From positions 1 through 32,515 of the forward strand of contig CAKRUB010000029.1 in NCBI GenBank assembly GCA_934402375.1: 32,515 nucleotides of DNA, in the 5' to 3' direction. Source of the DNA: an uncultured Acetatifactor sp. (lineage in GTDB: Bacteria > Bacillota > Clostridia > Lachnospirales > Lachnospiraceae). The translations under genes were made by a program, and so were the position numbers. The number at the start of each line of letters is the position of its first letter. Within the stretch, counting starts at the first letter, position 1. The notes under the pieces are model-generated. The model searched no databases. It saw nothing but the letters and a program-made list of their open reading frames with translations, and was not told the DNA's origin. This document shows positions 13,885-23,300 of the stretch, piece by piece.

Positions 13885-13913
13885 TTGTTTCTACTTATTA
13901 AATGTGTTACAAT
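13885..13913 (+). promoter_or_regulatory. Promoter of the FliD-like gene
   Basis: TTGTTT (13885-13890) and TACAAT (13908-13913) are 17 bases apart, and the -10 is preceded by TGT, an extended -10 element. It lies 36 bases before the gene start. It looks like a housekeeping sigma promoter rather than a flagellar sigma-28 type. Confidence 0.65.
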
Positions 13914-13949
13914 CGCGGTAAGAAGATATGTCGGAAGGGAGGTGCGACA

Positions 13950-15245
13950 ATGGGTTCAGTACTCAATACTGTATATAATAACTATCTCACAGCCTATACG
14001 CCAAAGGCTCTGACCCGCTATGACACTCACAAGCGCAGCGAGCTCCGCAGCGTTTATAACTCCATTGTCAAGCTCAATAAAGAAGCGCCATGGTATCTCC
14101 CAACGACCAGCAGGGATACGCAGCATTACGCTGTGGATCTGAAGGAAAATGCCCGTGATCTGCACAACACAATCGCCCAGCTCGGCGGTTTCAACGAAAA
14201 TGTTGTGTTCAACAAGAAAAATGCTTTTACATCGGACAGCGACATCCTGACCGCCTCCTATATCGGCTCTCAGGATTCGGATACGGAAATTCCCAAGCTG
14301 GAGCTGGAGATCAGTTCCCTTGCTACCCCGCAGGAAAATCTGGGAACCTTCCTTCCTGACACCAAGGTGACGCTTTCACCCGATTCCTATTCATTTGACC
14401 TCGAGGTCAATGACATGAATTATGAATTCCAGTTCACTATCGGTGAATCCGAAACAAACCGGCAGGTTCAGGAGCGCCTCGTACGTCTGATCAACAATTC
14501 CGGCATCGGAATCAAGGCAGACCTTGCCGAGTCAGAAGGGCGTTCCGCGCTCCGGCTGACATCCGAGTCAACCGGACTTCCGCAGGGAAAGACCCGCCAG
14601 TTTACCATCAGCGACGAAAAGACCAGCAAGAGCATCGGAACCGTTGACTACTTCGGACTGGATCGCATTGAACTCGCTCCGTCGAACGCCAACTTTACCG
14701 TAAACGGTCAGGAGCGCAGCGCCTCCTCAAACCACTTCACGATCGGGCAGATGTTCGAGGTTCAATTGCGCGGCACGACCGAAGAGGGGCAGCCGGTTTC
14801 TATCGGGCTGAAAACAGATGTTGAATCCCTCACGGACAATATTACACACTTAATCGGCAGCTATAACAATTTTCTGAATGTTGCGTCCTCTTATCTGGAA
14901 ACGCAGGCAAAGAGCCGACAGCTCGTCAACGAATTAAAGGGGATTGCCGGTGTTTACAACACTTCCCTGACGTCCATGGGCATCACCCAGACCGACGACG
15001 GCATTTTACAGATTAACACCGATCAGCTCCGCCAGACCGCCTTGGAATCACAGGATCTCACAGATACCTTCGGCAGTCTGAAAAATCTTTCCAATATGCT
15101 GCTGCGTAAGAGCGATCAGGTCGCATTAAATCCGATGGACTATGTGCGCAAGACCGTGGTCGCCTATAAGAATCCGGGACACAATTATGTCAGTCCTTAT
15201 ACCACAAGCGCTTACAGCGGCATGATGTTCAACAGCTACTGCTAA
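13950..15245 (+). CDS. FliD (flagellar cap)-like protein, orphan
   Basis: This encodes 431 residues from ATG 13950, which follows GGGAGGTG at good spacing; the open frame upstream has no ribosome binding site. No signal peptide or membrane segment is seen. The region from about residue 245 to 345 (NANFTVNGQERSASSNHFTI, then FEVQLRGTTEEGQPVSIGLK, then a coiled-coil-like stretch LIGSYNNFLNVASSYLETQ) resembles the C-terminal part of FliD/HAP2. The N-terminus (SVLNTVYNNYLTAYTPK) and C-terminus (NYVSPYTTSAYSGMMFNSYC) are polar and Tyr-rich. FliD caps the growing flagellar filament, but no flagellar gene is nearby. It may be a flagellar accessory protein or a repurposed relative. Homology is judged by eye and is moderate. 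Confidence 0.6.
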   Translation: MGSVLNTVYNNYLTAYTPKALTRYDTHKRSELRSVYNSIVKLNKEAPWYLPTTSRDTQHYAVDLKENARDLHNTIAQLGGFNENVVFNKKNAFTSDSDILTASYIGSQDSDTEIPKLELEISSLATPQENLGTFLPDTKVTLSPDSYSFDLEVNDMNYEFQFTIGESETNRQVQERLVRLINNSGIGIKADLAESEGRSALRLTSESTGLPQGKTRQFTISDEKTSKSIGTVDYFGLDRIELAPSNANFTVNGQERSASSNHFTIGQMFEVQLRGTTEEGQPVSIGLKTDVESLTDNITHLIGSYNNFLNVASSYLETQAKSRQLVNELKGIAGVYNTSLTSMGITQTDDGILQINTDQLRQTALESQDLTDTFGSLKNLSNMLLRKSDQVALNPMDYVRKTVVAYKNPGHNYVSPYTTSAYSGMMFNSYC

Positions 15246-15290
15246 AAAACTTCCCACTCCAGTTACCGCCGAATGGGAAGTTTTTATTTT
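15245..15290. terminator. Bidirectional terminator between the FliD-like gene and the HTH gene
   Basis: The perfect 12-bp inverted repeat AAAAACTTCCCA (15245-15256) / TGGGAAGTTTTT (15274-15285) has T-runs on both strands. It overlaps the stop codon of the FliD-like gene and lies 8 bases beyond the HTH gene stop, so it ends both convergent transcripts. Confidence 0.9.
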
Positions 15291-15292
15291 AC

Positions 15293-15643
15293 CTATTTAC
15301 TTTTTCTGCTCTTTTCCTTATACTTATCGATCTGGGCAAAATCCTCCATCAGCTCCAGAATTTTATCCCTGCCCTCCTGATTGAGCTTGATGTAATTCTG
15401 CATCACGCGGTTTTCGAGCAGCTTTTCCCCAAGAGAGGCATCCCGCTCAAGAGATGTGAAATCCACCGGGTTCAGACTGAGCTTATCGCACATCCGGATT
15501 ACTGTACCGTATGCCATTCCCTCAATGCCCCGCTCCAGCGCTGTGACCAGTGTGCTGTAGGGTATGTTCATTTCCATCGCAAACTGTCTCAGGCTTCTAT
15601 ACTGTCTCAAAATCTCACTCTTTAAAACTTCTGCTTTGTTCAT
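15293..15643 (-). CDS. HTH-type transcriptional regulator (XRE-like)
   Basis: This encodes 116 residues. A helix-turn-helix is visible at about residues 16-55: SLRQFAMEMNIPYSTLVTAL, then ERGIEGMAYGTVIRMCDKL. This layout is typical of small XRE/Cro-like regulators. The C-terminal half is charged and helical (NQEGRDKILELMEDFAQIDK), probably for dimerisation, and ends Lys-rich. I start at ATG 15641-15643, preceded by GGAGA; an earlier in-frame start lies inside a separate short upstream ORF. The gene has its own promoter containing a palindrome, so autorepression is likely. Its target is unknown. Confidence 0.8.
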   Translation of the reverse strand: MNKAEVLKSEILRQYRSLRQFAMEMNIPYSTLVTALERGIEGMAYGTVIRMCDKLSLNPVDFTSLERDASLGEKLLENRVMQNYIKLNQEGRDKILELMEDFAQIDKYKEKSRKSK

Positions 15644-15645
15644 AT

Positions 15646-15678
15646 TTATCTCCATTTCTGCGCTCGTTCTTTGCACAT
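15646..15678 (-). CDS. 10-codon upstream ORF (candidate leader peptide) of the HTH gene
   Basis: The frame reads MCKERAQKWR then TAA. The stop is 2 bases before the HTH gene ATG, and the HTH ribosome binding site (GGAGA) lies inside the last two sense codons. A near-copy, MRKECAQKWK, precedes the ATPase gene at 28847-28879 with the same 2-base spacing; 28 of 33 bases are identical. I see no ribosome binding site for this copy. It may be a translationally coupled leader peptide, or the conserved unit may be an RNA or DNA element rather than a peptide. Confidence 0.45.
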   Translation of the reverse strand: MCKERAQKWR

Positions 15679-15704
15679 ATGCACGGCAAATCGTCTATAC
15701 GGTT

Positions 15705-15733
15705 ACTATACGATTTCAATCGCACGATTTCAA
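15705..15733 (-). promoter_or_regulatory. Promoter and operator candidate of the HTH gene
   Basis: On the minus strand, TTGAAA (15728-15733) and TATAGT (15705-15710) are 17 bases apart. The spacer carries a perfect palindrome AATCG-N2-CGATT (15718-15729), overlapping the -35 edge. A direct repeat of CGATTTCAA occurs twice with a 14-base period (15711-15719 and 15725-15733). Such sites suit a small dimeric HTH repressor acting on its own gene. Confidence 0.65.
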
Positions 15734-15766
15734 GTCCAAAGATAAAAATTAAGATTGTTTTAATAC

Positions 15767-16627
15767 TTACTTTATGAGCTTTTTAGCATCAATTCCATAA
15801 ATCTGCACAATTTCAAGGAAATCACTCCGGCACAAATCCATCGGCGTGACAATGCTTCCGCCGTCGCTGTCGAGGTCATAGCCGAAGTGATAGTACACTG
15901 CCCACACCAGATGTGCGCACTGGGTTCCCGTAAGGCTTGCGTCCTCCGGCGGCGGGACATCTCCAGTTTTTCTCTCAGCCCTTTGGAGCAGATCATAGGG
16001 AATATCTCTCATGTTTTCAACCGCATACGCCGCTATCTCGCCACGCTCCTGCTCCGTCAGACCCTTCGGGCGCAACAGGACAAACTGGGGATATTCCCGC
16101 CAGTGCGACAGCTCGCACAGACAGGAGTTGTGCCCCGGAGAGATCGCCTCCAATGTAAGCCCTCCCTTCCCATCCACGACAATCGCCGCATGACCGCTGC
16201 GCCAGCCGAACACATGCCCGCTGAAGGTAATCAGGATGTCGCCGGTGTGCGCCGTCGGGAGAAACCCCGCCGCCTCCGTCGTCCCCTCCTCTCCCTCCAG
16301 CCTCTCGCTTCTGCAAATAATATAGCTGCCGTTGCAACAATACTTCACCGGTGCAAAAAAGCGCTTCTGGAGACATAACAGCTCGCTCTGTCTGCCCATG
16401 CGGTAAAGCTCATCCACTCCGGGACCTGCCAGCCCCGTCTGTGCGAAAATAACAGAATAATCCTCCTCCGTCAGTTCCGCTTTGTCAAGAACGAACTCCA
16501 AGTCGATTTCCTCATAATCCGGCACAAAATGAGCATCCCTCTCCGCGCGTTCCGTCCACAAAAAAAGCACCGCTGCGCAGAAAACAGGAAGGATACCCAG
16601 ATAAATGATTCTCCGTCTTCTCCGCAT
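15767..16627 (-). CDS. Exported YiiX-like permuted papain-fold hydrolase
   Basis: This encodes 286 residues with an Arg-rich N-terminus and one membrane segment (about residues 7-23), so it is probably membrane-anchored with an external domain. Catalytic-type motifs of permuted NlpC/P60 enzymes (YiiX/YaeF group) are present in the expected order: HTGDILITFSG (about 127-137), GHAAIVV with His146, a Glu at about 160 (TLEAISPG), and GTQCAHLVW with Cys237. Family members act as amidases, peptidases or thioesterases; the substrate here is unknown. The ATG has GGAGG 6 bases upstream. It follows the cohesin-like gene by 81 bases, and its start lies within a long terminator-like inverted repeat. The HTH gene promoter begins about 35 bases after its stop. 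Confidence 0.75.
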   Translation of the reverse strand: MRRRRRIIYLGILPVFCAAVLFLWTERAERDAHFVPDYEEIDLEFVLDKAELTEEDYSVIFAQTGLAGPGVDELYRMGRQSELLCLQKRFFAPVKYCCNGSYIICRSERLEGEEGTTEAAGFLPTAHTGDILITFSGHVFGWRSGHAAIVVDGKGGLTLEAISPGHNSCLCELSHWREYPQFVLLRPKGLTEQERGEIAAYAVENMRDIPYDLLQRAERKTGDVPPPEDASLTGTQCAHLVWAVYYHFGYDLDSDGGSIVTPMDLCRSDFLEIVQIYGIDAKKLIK

Positions 16628-16683
16628 TCCGCGCCTCCATGTACTGTCTATTCGTACATAGGATGCGCAGAACGGTGCTTTTT
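16562..16683 (-). terminator. Long-loop terminator-like inverted repeat enclosing the YiiX-like gene start
   Basis: The arms are AAAAAGCACCGCTGCGCA (16562-16579) and TGCGCAG-AA-CGGTGCTTTTT (16664-16683), which pair over 18 bp with a 2-base bulge. The 84-base loop contains the ribosome binding site and ATG of the YiiX-like gene and a smaller stem (ATGTAC/GTACAT, 16639-16644 with 16654-16659, extendable to about 8 bp) that pairs part of the ribosome binding site. On the minus strand the distal arm is followed by a run of T. It could end transcription from the cohesin-like gene or switch expression of the YiiX-like gene. Confidence 0.5.
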
Positions 16684-16708
16684 ATTGCTATTTCTTCTTT
16701 TCTTTTAT

Positions 16709-17308
16709 TTATTTCTTCTTTTTCATCAAAACAAATATGATTGCGCCGCCAATAACGACCACAACTCCGACAACAGCCGCCACAATGCCGCCCACCGGGA
16801 GACCGCTCTTTTCAGCAGTTCCGTTGGCATCCGCAGCATCTCCGCTTGTACCGGAGGACGCCTTTGAGTTGTCAGAGGTTCCGGTCGTCTGCCCGGTTGT
16901 GCCATCGTTTGCAACAGCAATTACCGTCGTCAGAGCATCCGCCATCTCTTCTTCATATCCTTCCTCAGGAGTGATTGTGAACTCTCCCTCGTAGCTACCA
17001 TCAATCGTAAATGTTGCCGAATACATAACCGTTCCGTCGGCGGGAGCTTCCACTCCTGCCCACGCGAACTTACCGTTTGCGTCATTGTAGACCGCGCCGT
17101 CCGCTATATGCACATCCTTTGCCTCGGCATCGTCGGGCAGTCCGACCGTGAACTCAATGGCGGGAAGCATTGCATGATCTGCAACCACCTCTACCTTGAT
17201 CGTGTTTCCATCCTGTTCCGTGCCGAGTTCATAGCCTGCGCTCGCCGTTATAGAAGTGACCGCCGCCGCCAGAAATGCCACTGCTGCACCAATGAACTGT
17301 TTTTTCAT
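16709..17308 (-). CDS. Exported, membrane-anchored cohesin-like protein
   Basis: This encodes 199 residues. It has a signal peptide (about 1-24, ending TASA), one beta-rich domain (about 25-132), a Thr/Ser/Gly-rich linker (about 136-167) and a C-terminal anchor helix (about 174-195) ending in KKKK. The domain resembles a compact cohesin: NTIKVEVVADHAMLPAIEFT, then ANGKFAWAGVEAPADGTVMY, then SATFTIDGSYEGEFTI. LPVGG before the helix is like a sortase motif with Thr replaced by Gly; retention by the helix is more likely. The gene starts 21 bases after the dockerin-bearing giant gene, so the two are co-transcribed. I infer that it is the cell-surface receptor for that dockerin. The cohesin call is by eye. 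Confidence 0.6.
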   Translation of the reverse strand: MKKQFIGAAVAFLAAAVTSITASAGYELGTEQDGNTIKVEVVADHAMLPAIEFTVGLPDDAEAKDVHIADGAVYNDANGKFAWAGVEAPADGTVMYSATFTIDGSYEGEFTITPEEGYEEEMADALTTVIAVANDGTTGQTTGTSDNSKASSGTSGDAADANGTAEKSGLPVGGIVAAVVGVVVVIGGAIIFVLMKKKK

Positions 17309-17329
17309 ACTTAACCTCTTTTCTTAAAT

Positions 17330-20300
17330 CTATCTGGCAACTAAATCCTGAAGAAGCTTCGCCGCATCAAGGGCATTGATTTTTCCGTCGCCGTTGTAGT
17401 CCAGCATCTCAACATTTTCTGCATCGCCAAGTTCTACGATTCTCCTAAGGATCGTGGAAGCGTCGACTGCATTTACAATTCCGTCATTGTTTGCATCGCC
17501 CAGGCGGTCAGAGAACTCACAGAGCATGACAACATAATCGCCCTTCTCTTCCACTTCAACTCCTCTTGCATAACCGTTTTTGTCTACCTTGACATTGTCT
17601 ACAAATACCAGTTCATCGCCATTCTTTCTATAGAGATTTGCAAACTTGCCAGCTTCCTTCTTATTGAACGAAATCGTAAGCTCTGTAGGATTGTCTGTGC
17701 CGTCAATTCTGAATTTCATGCCTGCCGTGCCACGGAGCGAAGAACTGTCAAGCGAAGTTACCGTGGTTATTTTCAGTTTCGCCACTGTGGGAGTCTCTAT
17801 TTCAGCACCGTCAAGCTGCCAGCTCAATTTATCGTCGAAAACAAAGGTTGCCTTGAGCTTCTTATCCGCAATCGCTTTGATCACGTCGGCAGGAACCTCA
17901 TTGTTACCGCGCAGTCTGATCGTCGTCTCGCTGCCCTCCACCATTACCGAAAGATCTCTTGTGATTGCCCGCCAGTTTTTAGACTCGCCATTTATTTCAG
18001 GACTGGAGGCAGCATTGCTGCCGGGTGCGGGCGTGCTGCTAGGTGCAGGTGTGCTGCTAGGTGCGGGCGCGCTGCTAGGGCTCGGCGTCGAACTAGGTGT
18101 CGGACTCGGTGTCGCGCTGGGGCTCGGACTCGATGTCGCACTAGGTGTCGGACTAGGGTTCGGCATTGCACTCGGACTAGGGCTCGGTGTCGCGCTGCTA
18201 GGGCTCGGTGTCGCACTAGGACTAGGGCTCGGTGTCGCGCTGGGACTAGGACTCGGTGTCGCGCTGGGACTCGGGCTCGGTGTCGGACTCGGACTCGGTG
18301 TCGGACTCGGTGTCGGTGCCGGCTTGTTTTCGGCACTCACCTGCACGGTGAGAGTAATGGCATTGTAGTTTTCCGTAGTGACAGGGATGGTGATGGTGCC
18401 CACCGCACCCTCATCCAGGTCAGCGGAAGCCGCAACCTTGAGAGCCAGCACTCCGTTTTCATTTACTGTGACGCCGCTTGCCGTATAGCCTGTGTCGAGC
18501 TGAGCATCGGGCGTTCCATAAGTCACATTGCCGTAGCTCTTACCCTCGTCCAGCACGGGCAGCAGCTTCGCCAGATCAAGCGTATAGTCCGCCGTGCTGT
18601 CATTGACCACAGTGATCGCGCCGTCGGCTGCCTTGGGTGCTGTGGCTTTTGTGATTTCAAAGGTGCCGCCTGTCGTCTCGTGATTGGCGGTAAAGGTCAA
18701 TGTATCCTTGCCATCTTCAAACTGATAGTTCGGGTTCAGCAGCTTAATTGTATAAGTAACCGTCTTGTCGCTGCCGGCGTTTGCAGAGTCATAGCGTGCC
18801 TCCGTCACCTCGTAACCGGCATCCTGCTTCAGCTCCACCGTTCCCTGATAAGTCTGTGTTTCCATACTGCTGAACACATCCGTCAGACCATAGGAGGTAT
18901 TTTCCAGACTGTCCATGCCATCATAGGTCTTTGTAACATTCTGTACTATGCCCGGAGTACCCAAAGTGTGCTTTGTAATGGTATACCCGACTGTTCCGGT
19001 TCCCTGATAGTTGCCGGTGCCGGTGATGTCAAAGCTCTGCTCTCCGGCATCCGCCGCCCAGCCCGCTTCGTCATTCTCGTCAAGTCCATCCGGCAATATG
19101 TAATCCGTGCCTCTGACCAGCGTCTTTCCGTCAAGCGTGACCGTGAAGCTTACAATGCGGCCATCTCCCTTGCTGTTATCATCGGAGGCGGGATGGAAGA
19201 CCAGCTCCTCCTGGTTGGTGATGGTAATCACCGCCCTGCCCAGATCAATTTTCGTGATCGTGACAGTAACCGTTCCCTCAACCGGCTTGAAATTCACTTG
19301 ATCATCCGGGGTGAAAATTACAGTTTTCTCTCCGCTGTCCGCAAGCTCGGTAAGCGCCTGACCGGTTTCCCATGACCATGTGCCCGCAACGGTCTCTCCG
19401 TCAACAGATGCCGTGCCGGAAATCTTCTCCGCCGGAACAGGATCGCCCGTATACTCTACCGTGATGGGCGAAAGATTCAGTGTGGGTTCCTCTCTGTCCG
19501 TCAGCGTGAGAACAACTGCAAGCTCCGCATCCTCGTAGTTTCCGGAGCTTATCATTATCGTAAAGGTAAACACATCTCCCGCCTTTACGCCGTCGGGCAG
19601 GGTGTAGGTAATTGCACCGGTGTTTCCATCAACGTCCCATGTCGGTGTCACATTTTCTTTAGAAGTAACGCTTCCCTTTGCAAACGCATCCGCGTTCAGT
19701 ACCTGTGCGCCCTCCGGCATTCCCAGTGTCGTCAGGTCGGGAAGGGTGATGGTCTGCTCTGTCACCAGCGTGTACTTCTGTGCGACGTTATGTGCAGTCA
19801 GCAAAGGCGCTGCTGCTTTTGTAATTTCAAAGGTCGTGCTGCCGCTGACGGTATAATTGCCTCCCTCAACGTCTGTAATCGTCACAGTGGCTGTGCCTGC
19901 GTTGATATTGTCGGAATAGGAAACAGTGTACTCGCTCTCGGGGATGACGTTTTCGCCATCCTTCAAAGTAACCCCGGGCGTAAGCTCCCTGCCTTCGTCA
20001 TAAACGCAGTCGCTGACCTCGATTGTCGGATTCGCAACAGTCTTCGGTGTAATCGTCCATGCAGCCGTCGCCTCGCCGGTATAGTTGCCACAGCCGCTGA
20101 CTGTCAGGATATAGGCTCCGGCACTTGTCTCATTCGTGACTGCCACCGTATAGTCCGTCGTCTCCGTCAGCGTCTTTTCACCTAATTGCACGCTGACGAC
20201 TGCGGGGCTCTGCCCCTGCATGTTGTACTCAAAGCTGTCCTGATCCAGCTTCACCACCGCATCCGCGATGTCTCTGGGCAGAATGGTGAGCTCCACCATG

Positions 20301-23300
20301 CCATCGATATGCTGATAAACATCCGTATCATCCGGGAAGAACCACCAGCAGGCTTGACAAATACCGTCCGGGTTCTCTCCATTTTTGACGTTGGGAACTA
20401 CATCCGGCAGCTCCCATTCAAACTTGCCCGTGACCTCCGCACCGCTTTCAGGATCCTTCAGTGAGCCGGAAAGTGTGATAGCGCCCACCGTCTCTCCATA
20501 GGTGAGTTTCTTTCTGCTCAGCACCGGTTCGCCCGTGGGCTTGAGCTTATCCTTTGTAGATACGTCAATCGTAAGCAAGAATTCCTCATAATTGGAGGAG
20601 CTGACTTTCACTATAACATATAGGTTCTTCTCGTCAGATTTATTATACTGAATCGGCAATGTCAGTACGCCGTCTTCACTGATTGACGCAGTTTCTGTCG
20701 CAGCTCCATATTGGGTCTCGTAATACGCGGCAAGATCAATCGTCTCAATCTCATAAGCCACATCACCGTAACTCCTGCCCTCTCCCAACTCCGGCAACAG
20801 CCCGGAGACATCATAAGTGTAGGTCTTTTTCAGATAATTTGTAATGGTGAGCGCACCATGAGCCGATGTAGGTGCCGTTGCTTTCGTAATCTTGAAATTG
20901 TACCCCGTTGATAAAGTACAGGTTTTTTCCGTGCGGCCTTCTTCAAAGGTATAATTCTTATTCTTCAACTCGACCGTGAAGATGACCGTCTTATCGGCTC
21001 CTGCCTCCGCAGAGTCAAAATGCGCATCTGTTATGGTATAATCGATGCCTTCCTTCAGCGCTATAAACTGCGAAGAGCCAGCACAGATAAATACGTTCCT
21101 GAGAAGGTCATCGGGCAAAGCCGTTGTTCCATCATATGCCTTTTCTGCTGCGTTAGCAGTAAAAGGTCCGCTGATCTCACACGGCACAACCGTCCAATCT
21201 GCTGTTTTTTCACCTACATAATCGCCTGTGCCTGTGATTGTCAGGGTATATGTGCCAATTTCCGTCGCTGTATTACCCGCAACAGTGTAATCGGTGTCCT
21301 CCGTCAGCGTTTGACCGTTGCACGTTACCGTGTACTCCGGCACAACAGTATTCCCTACGCTGCTATTATCGACATCAGGCTTGAACACAGCTTCGCTGCC
21401 GTCGGTGAATACAATCTCTGCATCCTCAAGGCTGGGGTTGCTGATCTTCAGGTCGTAGCCGGTCACTGCTGTCTTCCAGAGTTCGTTGCCTTCACTGTCC
21501 TTTGCGGTCAGCACACCGATTGCCTCGTAGGTTCTCCCAAACGTCAGCTCTGCAAAATTACAAACCGTGTCATTGTCAAAGGTATAGCTTCCATCCGTAG
21601 CCAGCGTCATGACTGCCGCCGTCTCATTCACTCCCTGACTCACACGGGATTTTACTGCATACCACTGAATTTCGATTTTTTCAGGCGCGGTCTGACCGGT
21701 CAGTTGTACAGACAGCGAAAAAGGAATGCGGTTTCTGCTGATGGGAACCGTCTGGGACTCCCTTGTCGCATTAATCTTGACCGGAGCCATTTTCACCACA
21801 AGGCTTCCCGAAGAGCTTGCGCTGATGTTTGTACTCTGCACAGGATCTATAATTACATCCGCACTACTATCATACAGATAGCAGCCATCCTCCAGATAAG
21901 AGGCAGGCAGCTTACCTCTATCGGCTATGTTAAGGGCATTCACCCTGCTGCCCTCCTCCAGCAAAATCTCTGCATCCGGCTCTTCCACTGTGATCTCCTG
22001 AACGCATCCGCTTTCCACCTTCAATGACGCATCCATGACCTCTGTCGCACCAAATTTTCCATTCTGGTCTACGCTGGAATCGAAAATGACCAGACTTGTG
22101 CCATGGGACAACACAAGACTGCTTCCGTCACTCATATTAACCGTCTGTCCATTTAAATCAATTTCAATATAGCTTCTACTGTCCCATCCGGGAGAATCAT
22201 AGTTATCGATTCCCTCATACAGCTTCACTTCGCCGCCGTTTGCCGCGACATCATCCAATGCCTCTTTTACGCTTGCATAAATCTTTTTGCCGCTGACCGC
22301 CGCGATACCGGTCTTTCCGCAGTAAACACAGGTCCTGTTCTCAACCTTCTTATGCGTGCAGGGTACAACCTCGACATTGGTAATCTTACCGCTACACGGA
22401 ATTACTGTTTCGCACTCGACAAACTGACCCTTGTTATCACCGTCAGTATACCGGAAGGCATAGCCGTCCGCCAGAATGTCACCAAGCTTGATTTCCACTT
22501 CTGAAAAACCATTTGGAAGATATACTCCGATACAGTAAATGCCTTCGTACTTGCCGCCACGGAGTGTCGTACGCTTGTACTGTTTTTTTACTTCAGCATC
22601 TCTCAAATCTTCACCAGAGAAATACAATTTGTTTAACGTTCCACTCCATTGTTCATCCGTAATCAAAGTTCCTTTCGGATTGACATAGGTACCGACCCCA
22701 CCTTCGATCTTACCGCTGCCGGTAAGTGTCAGCATTCCGGGTTCAGCTTCAGTGTTAACGTCGCCTGTACTGCCCACATGAAGAGAACCTCCGTTCATCT
22801 GCTTGTTATTCAGATTCAGCGTCAGGGATTTCCCTACAACGCAGCCATGAGCCAGCACACCATCCCTCAGCATAGTCAGGGTACTGCCATCCTCTGCTGC
22901 GCTGATGGCATCCGCAAGTGACAAGTCGTCTGTATAGCCGTACCGACTCTGCACATTAGCAGCAATATATTTAACGGTTTCGTCCTTCGTTATCTTAATC
23001 GTTATCTGCGCTTTGCAGGTATCGCAGGTGTAATTGCCATCTGTCTCGTTCACCTTCTCATGCGCGCAAACGTAACCACAATCCGTACACTTACCGGCTG
23101 TCGTCCAATTTGTATGCCCGCAGATCTTGCCACACACACACTGATAATTCTGCGTGCTCTCATCCAGCACAAAAGTATGCTGTTCATGTGCAACGACAAT
23201 CACGTCCTTAGCAAGCGTAGTCGTATTTCCGGATACAATTACCGGTGTATCGGTGATATTGCCGTCAGCATCCACATAATTTCCATCCACATCACACAGC

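Noticed and set aside
13902..13949. Upstream extension of the FliD-like gene
   Set aside because: It overlaps the promoter -10 and contains the ribosome binding site; the ATG at 13950 is the better start.
13764..13949. tRNA gene, as often found near rpmG-secE
   Set aside because: No cloverleaf-like arms or CCA end seen; the region is fully explained by two divergent promoters.
16709..17308. Sortase-anchored protein reading of the small cohesin-like gene
   Set aside because: LPVGG has Gly where the LPxTG Thr is required, so membrane-helix anchoring is the simpler reading; a non-canonical sortase is not excluded.
18010..18322. Possible CRISPR-like array
   Set aside because: The repeats are short, contiguous and in frame within a coding sequence, with no spacers of constant length.
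17646..18368. 240-codon plus-strand frame rich in Gly/Leu/Val
   Set aside because: It is the reverse reading of the giant gene's C-terminal domain and repetitive linker; the Gly/Leu repeats are an artefact of the low-complexity DNA.
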